Source of the DNA: Thiomonas sp.
GTDB lineage: Bacteria; Pseudomonadota; Gammaproteobacteria; Burkholderiales; Burkholderiaceae_C
DNA length: 5,477 bases
NCBI GenBank assembly: GCA_027451915.1
Contig: DAIDHU010000322.1
Coordinates: 1-5,477 of the forward strand
Reading direction: 5' to 3'
The notes below the pieces were generated by a model. It saw only the letters and a list, made by a program, of their open reading frames with translations. It did not search any database and was not told the DNA's origin. The position numbers and the translations under genes were made by a program. Of the stretch, positions 1 to 4,474 are shown in pieces (position 1 is the stretch's first letter; the number at the start of each line of letters is the position of its first letter).

Positions 1-280
1 CCACCCGCAGCGCCCCATAGGCCACCACCAGGGCCACCGGCACCACCAGCACGGCGCGGGGGTCCCCGGGACGCAGTTGCAGGTCGTCGACGATGTGCTT
101 GAGCACGATCGGCACGCCCACGTTGGCCAGCTTGGCCACGATCAGCATGAGCAGCGCCAGCACCACGCGGCCGCGGTAGTGCCACAGGTAGGGCGCGAGC
201 TCGCGCAGCGCCGCCCAGCGCGCGCCGGGTGCTGCGGCGGCGCCCTGGGGCGGCGGGGTGGGGCGGGAGGAATCTCTCAT
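1..280 (-). CDS. Atm1/HMT1-type ABC exporter, ATP-binding protein/permease (N-terminal fragment)
   Basis: The reading frame from an ATG at 278-280 stays open to the left edge, giving the first 93 residues of a longer protein. A Pro/Ala-rich cytoplasmic tail (residues 1-20) is followed by a segment beginning ELAPYLWHYRGR and then the first membrane helix, about residues 38-60. That helix carries AKLANVGVPIVLKHIVD, which resembles the start of the transmembrane domain in the Atm1/ABCB7/HMT1 family of half-transporters. A second hydrophobic stretch (about 76-90, Val/Ala-rich) begins before the cut. Family members are homodimeric inner-membrane exporters, proposed to move glutathione- or thiol-conjugated metals or persulfides. 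The nucleotide-binding domain is outside the window, so the ATPase motifs cannot be checked. No clear Shine-Dalgarno precedes the ATG, so the exact start is uncertain. The gene is divergent from the thioesterase at 383. It could instead be another MsbA-like exporter. Confidence 0.75.
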   Translation of the reverse strand, partial: MRDSSRPTPPPQGAAAAPGARWAALRELAPYLWHYRGRVVLALLMLIVAKLANVGVPIVLKHIVDDLQLRPGDPRAVLVVPVALVVAYGALRV

Positions 281-382
281 GCGGGGGGTCGGGCTTGCGC
301 CAATTGATGCATTATTCGGGTTTGCCCTGTTTCATGCACGGGCGTTCGCATTTCCATCCAAGTTCCATCCAGCGGGGATCCG
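281..382. promoter_or_regulatory. Divergent intergenic region with AT-rich patch; possible minus-strand -10
   Basis: This 102-bp gap between two divergent genes must hold their start signals unless transcription enters from outside. The stretch 301-335 is clearly more AT-rich than its surroundings. On the minus strand it contains AATAAT (311-316), one mismatch from the TATAAT consensus and about 31 bases ahead of the exporter ATG, but no good -35 box lies 16-18 bp upstream. On the plus strand TTGATG (304-309) could be a -35, but nothing at the right spacing resembles a -10. A 9-base direct repeat, ttccatcca, occurs at 352-360 and 363-371, just before the thioesterase. No specific regulator site is recognised. 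Confidence 0.3.
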
Positions 383-769
383 ATGCAAAGCCTTCCCACC
401 CAACCCGAACCGATCCTTCGCATCCAGCCGATGCCCTCCGATGTGAACATGCACGGGGACATCTTCGGCGGCTGGATCATGGCCCAGGTCGACATCGCCG
501 GAGGCGTGGTCGCCGCCCGGCGCGCGAAGGGCCGCGTCGCCACCGTGGCGGTCAACGAATTCGTGTTCAAGCACCCCGTGCTGGTGGGCGACCTGCTGTC
601 GCTGTACGCCAAGGTGGCGCGCGTGGGTCGCACCTCCATCACCGTGGACGTGGAGGTGTATGCCGAGCGCGGCATTCCCGACACCCAGGTGTTCCGGGTC
701 ACCGAGGCCACGCTGACCTATGTGTGCGTGGGCGAGGACCGCCGGCCCCGCCCGGTGCCGGCGCAATAG
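383..769 (+). CDS. yciA: YciA-type acyl-CoA thioesterase (single hotdog domain)
   Basis: This 128-residue protein hydrolyses acyl-CoA thioesters to the free acid and CoA in the cytoplasm. The signature is the N-terminal block NMHGDIFGGWIMAQVDIAGG (residues 22-41), which aligns with NANGDIFGGWLMSQMDIGG of E. coli YciA. Asp37 in VDIAGG corresponds to the catalytic Asp of characterised YciA proteins, and Asn22 and Gly25-Asp26 are also conserved. The rest fits a hotdog fold: AVNEFVFKHPVLVGDLL, then TSITVDVEV, then TEATLTYVCV. The length matches the usual 130-residue single domain with no fusion or truncation. YciA homologues act broadly on short to long acyl-CoAs; the in vivo substrate here cannot be told. 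The ATG at 383 is preceded only by a weak GGGG at 373-376. The gene is monocistronic in the window and ends at a strong terminator. Confidence 0.9.
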   Translation: MQSLPTQPEPILRIQPMPSDVNMHGDIFGGWIMAQVDIAGGVVAARRAKGRVATVAVNEFVFKHPVLVGDLLSLYAKVARVGRTSITVDVEVYAERGIPDTQVFRVTEATLTYVCVGEDRRPRPVPAQ

Positions 770-817
770 ACCCCCACCCGGCAGGCGCCGCGCGGACGGC
801 CGCCCGCGGGGCCCTTG

Positions 818-853
818 CACGAAAACGCCGCCCCGGGGGGCGGCGTTTTCGTG
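818..853. terminator. Bidirectional intrinsic terminator between convergent genes
   Basis: A perfect inverted repeat has 17-base arms (818-834 and 837-853) around a two-base centre. The arms are cacgaaaacgccgcccc and its reverse complement. The GC-rich core is flanked by AAAA on the left and TTTT on the right, so RNA from either strand forms a stem of GCCGCCCC pairs followed by a U-run. It lies 48 bases after the thioesterase stop and 20 bases after the rplY stop, between convergent genes, as expected for a shared terminator. The U-run is short (four bases, then C), so termination may be incomplete. Confidence 0.9.
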
Positions 854-873
854 GGCTCTCACGCCGTCGCGCC

Positions 874-1491
874 TCAGGACGCGGCGGGCGCGGCTCCATC
901 GGCCGCGGGCGCGGCTTCCTCGGCGGACTCGCCGCCCTTGCTCAGCACCGCGGCGATCGCCGGGTTCTCGGCGCCGTGGGTGACCACGGTCACGCCGGCG
1001 GGCAGCTTCAGGTCGTTGGCGTGCAGCGAGTGGCCCTTGCTCAGGCCGCTGAGATCCACCTCGATGAACTCGGGCAGGTCGGCCGGCAGGCAGGACACCT
1101 CGATTTCGTTGATCACGTGGGTGATCATCGCGCCTTCGAGCTTGACGGCCGGGGATTCCTCGGCGCCCTTGAAGTGCAGCGGCACCTTCATCGAGATCTT
1201 GCGGTCCGCGGCCACGCGCATGAAGTCCACATGCAGCACCAGCGGACGGAAGGGGTGCACCTGGTAGGCCTTGAGCAGCACCTTGGTCTGCTGCTCGCCC
1301 ACCGTCAGGTCGAGGATCGACGAGTGGAACTGCTCCTTCTTGAGCGCGTGATACAGCGCGTTGTGATCGAGCTCGATCAGCTGCGGCTTTTGCTCACCGC
1401 CGTAGACGATGCCGGGAACCTTGCCGGCGTTGCGCATGCGGCGGCTCGCACCGGTACCTTGCGCCTGACGTTCAAATGCGACGACTTTCAT
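874..1491 (-). CDS. rplY: 50S ribosomal protein L25, long Ctc/TL5 type
   Basis: The product is 205 residues and binds 5S rRNA in the central protuberance of the large subunit. It is the two-domain form (general stress protein Ctc, or TL5), not the short 94-residue E. coli type. Residues 1-92 are the L25 5S-binding domain, with GKVPGIVYGG (23-32) and the conserved QVHPFRPLVLHVDF (77-90). Residues 100-185 are the TL5 beta domain, including the SCLPADLPEFIEVDLSGL region (133-150). A low-complexity Ala/Glu tail (about 186-205) ends the protein. The ATG at 1491 has a good Shine-Dalgarno, GGAG at 1497-1500, five bases upstream, which fixes the start. It is the last gene of the minus-strand cluster, 108 bp after prs and just ahead of the bidirectional terminator. 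In many Burkholderiales, and in Bacillus, pth follows this gene; here it does not. Confidence 0.97.
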   Translation of the reverse strand: MKVVAFERQAQGTGASRRMRNAGKVPGIVYGGEQKPQLIELDHNALYHALKKEQFHSSILDLTVGEQQTKVLLKAYQVHPFRPLVLHVDFMRVAADRKISMKVPLHFKGAEESPAVKLEGAMITHVINEIEVSCLPADLPEFIEVDLSGLSKGHSLHANDLKLPAGVTVVTHGAENPAIAAVLSKGGESAEEAAPAADGAAPAAS

Positions 1492-1599
1492 GTCGACTCC
1501 GAGAAAAGGGATCCGACGGACCCCGGGATGAAGGCGCCCCGCTCGCGACCAACGCGGCGCCCGGGACGCCGCGACCCGAAGGCCGCGGCGCGGAAAGCT
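1492..1599 (-). other. prs-rplY spacer with C(UUCG)G-capped hairpin
   Basis: The spacer contains a 10-bp stem with a four-base loop at 1567-1590, only ten bases or so after the prs stop. In minus-strand RNA the loop is UUCG closed by a C-G pair, the exceptionally stable tetraloop form. One pair is a G-U wobble (bases 1574 and 1583) that would be an A-C mismatch in plus-strand RNA, so the structure belongs to the prs-rplY transcript. No U-run follows, so it is not a standard intrinsic terminator. More plausible roles are stabilising the prs 3' end, attenuation or processing. Further along, two GGCGCC and two CCCGGG elements could pair into a second structure. No promoter for rplY is evident; the rplY Shine-Dalgarno sits at 1497-1500. 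Confidence 0.6.
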
Positions 1600-2571
1600 T
1601 CAGAACAGGGTTTCCTGCTCGTTGAACAACTGCAGCACCGAGCCCCCCTGGGCGATGCGCATCATGGTCTGCGCGATCAACTGCGCGGCCGAGAGCTGGC
1701 GCACCTTGGGGCTGCCCAGCGCGGCCTCGCGCAGCGGGATGGTGTTGGTCACCACCACCTCGTCGAGATCGCTGGCGTTGATGCGCTCGATGGCCGGCCC
1801 CGAGAACACGGGGTGGGTGCAATAGGCGACCACCCGCCGGGCACCGCGCTCCTTGAGCACCTCGGCCGCCTTGGTCAGGGTGCCGGCGGTGTCGACCATG
1901 TCGTCCATGATGATGCAATTGCGCCCGTCGATCTCGCCGATCACGTTCATCACTTCCGACACGTTGGGCTTGGGGCGGCGCTTGTCGATGATGGCCAGGT
2001 CGCAGTCCATCAGCTTGGCCAGCGCGCGCGCGCGCACCACGCCGCCGATATCGGGCGAGACCACGATCAGATCCTTGTAGTTCTTCGCGCGCAGGTCGCC
2101 CAGCAGGATGGGCGAGGCGTAGATGTTGTCCACCGGGATGTCGAAAAAGCCCTGGATCTGGTCGGCGTGCAGGTCCATCGTGACCACGCGCGCGATGCCC
2201 ACGGCCTGCAGCATGTTGGCCACCACCTTGGCGGTGATGGGCACGCGCGACGAGCGGGGCCGGCGATCCTGGCGCGCATAGCCGAAATAGGGAATCACCG
2301 CGGTGATGCGCTCGGCCGACGCTCGCTTGAGGGCGTCGGCCATCACCAGCAGCTCCATCAGGCTGTCGTTGGTGGGAGCGCAGGTGGACTGCAGGATGAA
2401 CACTTCCCGCGCCCGCACGTTCTGCTGGATCTCGACCGTGACCTCGCCGTCGGAAAAACGCCCGACGTAGGCATGCCCCAGGCCGATGCCCAGTTGCTCC
2501 ACCACCTGTTGGGCCAGCGCCGGGTTGGCGTTGCCGGTGAAAACGACGAAATCGGCCGCGTGGGAGGTCAT
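1600..2571 (-). CDS. prs: Ribose-phosphate pyrophosphokinase (PRPP synthetase, class I)
   Basis: This 323-residue enzyme makes 5-phosphoribosyl-1-pyrophosphate from ribose 5-phosphate and ATP, feeding purine, pyrimidine, histidine, tryptophan and NAD synthesis. Class I motifs are intact: GRFSDGEVTVEI (37-48), the ATP-binding segment YFGYARQDRR (95-104), catalytic His135 in TMDLHADQIQGFF, VSPDIGG (171-177), catalytic-loop Lys197 and Arg199 in IIDKRRP, and the PRPP loop IIMDDMVDTAGTL (220-232) that binds the ribose phosphate. The length is slightly above the usual 315, mainly at the N-terminus. The ATG at 2571 has no obvious Shine-Dalgarno, and an in-frame TAG lies a few codons upstream, so no longer start exists. 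The gene follows tRNA-Gln by about 106 bp and precedes rplY on the same strand; the order ispE-prs is also seen in E. coli. A run of seven GC dinucleotides (2022-2035) lies inside the coding sequence without disturbing the frame. Confidence 0.98.
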   Translation of the reverse strand: MTSHAADFVVFTGNANPALAQQVVEQLGIGLGHAYVGRFSDGEVTVEIQQNVRAREVFILQSTCAPTNDSLMELLVMADALKRASAERITAVIPYFGYARQDRRPRSSRVPITAKVVANMLQAVGIARVVTMDLHADQIQGFFDIPVDNIYASPILLGDLRAKNYKDLIVVSPDIGGVVRARALAKLMDCDLAIIDKRRPKPNVSEVMNVIGEIDGRNCIIMDDMVDTAGTLTKAAEVLKERGARRVVAYCTHPVFSGPAIERINASDLDEVVVTNTIPLREAALGSPKVRQLSAAQLIAQTMMRIAQGGSVLQLFNEQETLF

Positions 2572-2631
2572 GATGGCACTGCGCTAGCGCTGCGGGGTTG
2601 TCGAGGCCGCCGGCAGCTGCCGCGCAGCGAA

Positions 2632-2652
2632 CAGCGGCAGCGCATGCCGCTG
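2632..2652 (-). other. Hairpin in the tRNA-Gln to prs spacer
   Basis: An 8-bp perfect stem (arms 2632-2639 and 2645-2652) encloses a five-base loop. It lies in the roughly 106-bp gap between the tRNA 3' end and prs. The same gap holds two perfect palindromes, cggcagctgccg (2611-2622) and gcgctagcgc (2581-2590), the last ending about ten bases from the prs start. No U-run follows any of them, so they do not look like intrinsic terminators, and read-through from the tRNA into prs is plausible. They may form a structured 5' leader for prs. No good promoter was found in the gap. GC-rich DNA makes chance palindromes common, so function is uncertain. Confidence 0.35.
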
Positions 2653-2677
2653 CAAGGCGGGCAGGCCCTCAAGGGGG

Positions 2678-2751
2678 CTGGGGAGGAAGGATTCGAACCC
2701 TCGAATGCCGGAATCAAAATCCGGTGCCTTAACCAACTTGGCGACTCCCCA
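2678..2751 (-). tRNA. tRNA-Gln (anticodon TTG)
   Basis: The minus strand folds into a full cloverleaf. The acceptor stem is TGGGGAG (2751-2745) with CTCCCCA (2685-2679), seven perfect pairs. The D-arm has the stem GCC/GGC and a loop with GG. The anticodon stem is CCGGA/TCCGG with loop TTTTGAT, giving anticodon TTG (reads CAA, and CAG by wobble). The T-arm has the canonical TTCGAAT loop on a five-pair stem with one G-U pair. The first pair U1-A72 and discriminator G73 match tRNA-Gln of E. coli, where they are identity elements for glutaminyl-tRNA synthetase. The next bases are CCC, so the 3' CCA is not encoded and must be added by the CCA-adding enzyme. It lies between ispE and prs on the same strand, a conserved position in Burkholderiales. 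Confidence 0.97.
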
Positions 2752-2755
2752 ACAA

Positions 2756-2791
2756 CTCGACCCGGCCCGGAACGAATCCCGGACCCTCGAG
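2756..2791 (-). other. UUCG-capped hairpin just 5' of tRNA-Gln
   Basis: A 9-bp stem (2764-2772 with 2777-2785) caps a four-base loop that reads UUCG in minus-strand RNA. An outer 5-bp stem (2756-2760 with 2787-2791) extends it, separated by an asymmetric bulge. Two inner pairs (2766 with 2783, and 2771 with 2778) are G-U in minus-strand RNA but would be A-C mismatches in plus-strand RNA, which points to a structure in the ispE-tRNA transcript. The closing pair is A-U rather than the ideal C-G. It ends four bases before the mature tRNA 5' end, so it would sit in the 5' leader removed by RNase P. No U-run follows. It could protect the ispE 3' end, insulate the tRNA fold or aid processing; function is inferred only. 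Confidence 0.55.
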
Positions 2792-2807
2792 GCGTGCCAG
2801 GCTGTCC

Positions 2808-2826
2808 CGCGGGCTCGTAACCCGCG
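2808..2826 (-). other. Hairpin with 7-base loop in the ispE to tRNA-Gln spacer
   Basis: A perfect 6-bp stem (CGCGGG at 2808-2813 with CCCGCG at 2821-2826) encloses a seven-base loop, TTACGAG on the minus strand. Its size and loop length resemble a tRNA anticodon arm, but no matching acceptor or D arm flanks it. It lies within the predicted leader between the candidate promoter and the tRNA. Confidence 0.35.
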
Positions 2827-2847
2827 CAACCACCGGCAACCTCCAAC

Positions 2848-2853
2848 ATTCTA
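2848..2853 (-). promoter_or_regulatory. Candidate sigma-70 -10 box for tRNA-Gln(-prs-rplY)
   Basis: On the minus strand, TAGAAT (one mismatch from TATAAT) lies in the ispE to tRNA-Gln spacer, about 75 bases after the ispE stop and about 97 bases ahead of the tRNA. It sits in a short AT-richer patch in otherwise GC-rich DNA. The best -35 candidates at 16-18 bp spacing match the consensus poorly. Initiation near 2841 would give a leader of roughly 90 bases that includes both hairpins in this spacer. It would allow tRNA-Gln, and by read-through prs and rplY, to be expressed independently of the upstream genes. Confidence 0.4.
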
Positions 2854-2927
2854 CGCAATCCCGCGCCCGAAACGACACTGGCGCGGCAGCAGCGTGGCTG
2901 TCCTGCAAAGCACTCGACGCGAAGCCC

Positions 2928-3875
2928 TCAATCCGACACCCAGTCGCGCAGTGGATGCTCGCGCAGGCTTCGGCACACCCGCACCGTCCAGCCGGCTGGA
3001 AGCTCCTCCGCCCCAAGCTCCGCGACGCTTGCAGCCGCCCCGGGAATCGGCACGAACATCGCCGAACCCGAGCCGCTCATGCGCACGGCTTCGCCGCCAT
3101 CGGCACCGCCTTGCCGCGCCAGCCAGTCTTGCAGGCCACGCAGGCTCGGCAGCAACTCCATCGCGGCGGGCTGCAGGTCGTTGGCCCCGAAACCCAGCAC
3201 AGCGCGCATGGTTCGCGCATCGATCGCCGAGCTCGAAGCTTCACTTCCCGCAAGCCCCGTTTTGAGGTGCTCGCAAAAGCCCTCCATTGTGCAGGCCGGC
3301 GTGTTCCTTGTCAATAACGGATGGGAGAACACCTGGGCCGTCGAAAGGCCCTCGCCCGGCCATGCGACCAGCATGTTCCACGCCGGCAGGCGCAGCGGGC
3401 GCAATTGCTCGCCCACGCCCTGGGCGAAGGCGTCGCGGCCGAACACGAACACCGGCACGTCGGCGCCCAGGCGAGCCGCCAGTTGCTGCAGCTCGGCGCG
3501 CCGCAGGCCCAGGCCCCACAACAGGTTCAGGGCCAGCAGCACTCTGGCGGCGTCCGAGCTGCCGCCGCCCAGCCCGGCCTGCGCGGGAATGCGCTTGCGC
3601 AGGCGCATGTGCACGCCCGCCCCCACGCCCGCATGCTCGCGCAGCAGGCGGGCCGCGCGCACGCACAGGTCCTCCTCGGGCAGCCCGGGGCCGCCTTCGC
3701 GGGAGATGAGCCCGTCCTCGCGCAACTCGAAGTCGAGCTCGTCGCACCAGTCAATGAACTGGAACACCGTCTGCAGCTCATGCATGCCGTCGGCACGCCG
3801 CCCCAGCACATGCAGGAACCAGTTCAGCTTGGCCGGCGCCGGCACGCCGAACAGGGCGCGCGGGCGCCGGCTCAA
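2928..3875 (-). CDS. ispE: 4-diphosphocytidyl-2-C-methyl-D-erythritol kinase
   Basis: This GHMP-family kinase phosphorylates CDP-ME at the 2-OH with ATP, in the MEP pathway to isoprenoid precursors. From a TTG at 3875 the protein has 315 residues. PAPAKLNWFLHV (12-23) carries the active-site Lys16 and Asn18. The glycine-rich ATP loop is GLGGGSSDAA (101-110), the catalytic base is Asp139 in GADVPVF, and the third GHMP motif is MSGSGSAMF (266-274). RNTP (190-193) also matches E. coli. The start is inferred: TTG overlaps the lolB stop as TTGA and has a GGGGAG Shine-Dalgarno six bases upstream. The frame is open further upstream to 4067, but that would overlap lolB, and a GTG at 3845 lacks a ribosome site and would leave only four residues before the active-site Lys. 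Oddity: residue 31 in ADGMHELQT is Met where E. coli has Tyr25, which stacks on the substrate cytosine. Confidence 0.96.
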   Translation of the reverse strand: MSRRPRALFGVPAPAKLNWFLHVLGRRADGMHELQTVFQFIDWCDELDFELREDGLISREGGPGLPEEDLCVRAARLLREHAGVGAGVHMRLRKRIPAQAGLGGGSSDAARVLLALNLLWGLGLRRAELQQLAARLGADVPVFVFGRDAFAQGVGEQLRPLRLPAWNMLVAWPGEGLSTAQVFSHPLLTRNTPACTMEGFCEHLKTGLAGSEASSSAIDARTMRAVLGFGANDLQPAAMELLPSLRGLQDWLARQGGADGGEAVRMSGSGSAMFVPIPGAAASVAELGAEELPAGWTVRVCRSLREHPLRDWVSD

Positions 3876-4474
3876 GGCGCGCTCCCCGCAGGCTCGCAAC
3901 CCGGCCGGGGCAGGCTGGCCTGGTCGATGACCAGGCTGAGCTGCTCCGAATCCTGTCCGCGGCTGCGCGACAGGCGCAGCACATGCGGGCGCCCGTCCAC
4001 GCGTTGCACCCGCACCTGCCAGCCGAGCTGCTCGAAGCCGCCCTGCTCCAGGGCACGCGAGGCCCATGCGGCGGCGGGGCGCCCGCGCACCCAGTCCTGC
4101 AGCGCGGCACGCGGCAGGCGCAGGCCCAGGGTGGCCTCGGTCATGTCCTCGAAGGAATCGAAGCCGCGCTGCTCGTGTCCGTTGCTCACGCTGGCCGAAT
4201 CGGCGCTCCAGCTGGCCCGCGCCAGCATCTGCCCCAGCGGCGACCCCAGCTCCAGCGAGCCGCTGTCAGGCTCCAGGTGCAGCTCGAAGGAACCGTAGAG
4301 GTTGTAGGGATGCGCGCCCTGCTCGACCACGGAGATGCGCCCGGAATAGTCCAGGGCGCAGCCGGGCGGCAGGGAGCCGAGGCGCGGCGGCGCGGAGCAG
4401 GCGCCCAGCAGGGCGAGCAAGGCGGCGCCAGCCAGGCCGCGCAGAATGCGCGGCGGCCATGCCGGCGGGTTCAA
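3872..4474 (-). CDS. lolB: Outer-membrane lipoprotein LolB
   Basis: LolB receives lipoproteins from the periplasmic carrier LolA and inserts them into the outer membrane. From a TTG at 4474 the protein has 200 residues, near the 207 of E. coli LolB. It begins with a lipoprotein signal peptide: Arg9 and Arg12, a hydrophobic core (13-23), then the lipobox LLGAC with lipidated Cys26. Ser27 at +2 is compatible with outer-membrane sorting. The mature part has the LolB beta-barrel pattern: YSGRISV (43-49), YGSFELHLEPDSGSLELGSPLG (60-81, including the conserved SPLG), an aromatic/acidic segment around 105-112, and LQDWVRGRPA (125-134). The TTG overlaps the upstream TPR stop as TTGA. The only other upstream start, an ATG at 4585, would bury the signal peptide 45 residues inside and overlap its neighbour by 115 bp. 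The Shine-Dalgarno is weak (GGGG eight bases upstream), which fits translational coupling. Confidence 0.93.
   Translation of the reverse strand: MNPPAWPPRILRGLAGAALLALLGACSAPPRLGSLPPGCALDYSGRISVVEQGAHPYNLYGSFELHLEPDSGSLELGSPLGQMLARASWSADSASVSNGHEQRGFDSFEDMTEATLGLRLPRAALQDWVRGRPAAAWASRALEQGGFEQLGWQVRVQRVDGRPHVLRLSRSRGQDSEQLSLVIDQASLPRPGCEPAGSAP

Noticed and set aside
2022..2035. Alternating GC run of 14 bases (possible Z-DNA or slippage tract)
   Set aside because: It lies within prs and encodes ordinary Arg/Ala codons conserved in the family; the frame is intact.
2678..2751. tRNA-Gln as an integration site for a mobile element
   Set aside because: No integrase, no duplicated tRNA 3' end and no foreign-looking genes are present in the window; the flanks are conserved housekeeping genes.
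229..2820. A very long plus-strand open frame (over 860 codons) running antisense to rplY, prs and tRNA-Gln
   Set aside because: It overlaps two unmistakable genes and a tRNA on the other strand. Its translation is His/Arg/Gln/Gly-rich with no recognisable domain, as expected for antisense frames in high-GC DNA where stop codons are rare.
2762..2840. Possible degenerate second tRNA (7-base-loop arm reading ACG plus a T-arm-like stem)
   Set aside because: The two arms are about 22 bases apart, there is no D-arm or pairing acceptor stem, and the T-like loop is better explained as a UUCG-capped hairpin.
3321..4298. Long plus-strand open frame antisense to ispE and lolB
   Set aside because: Composition is low-complexity Ala/Gln/Arg/His, and it spans two well-supported minus-strand genes; it is a GC-driven shadow.
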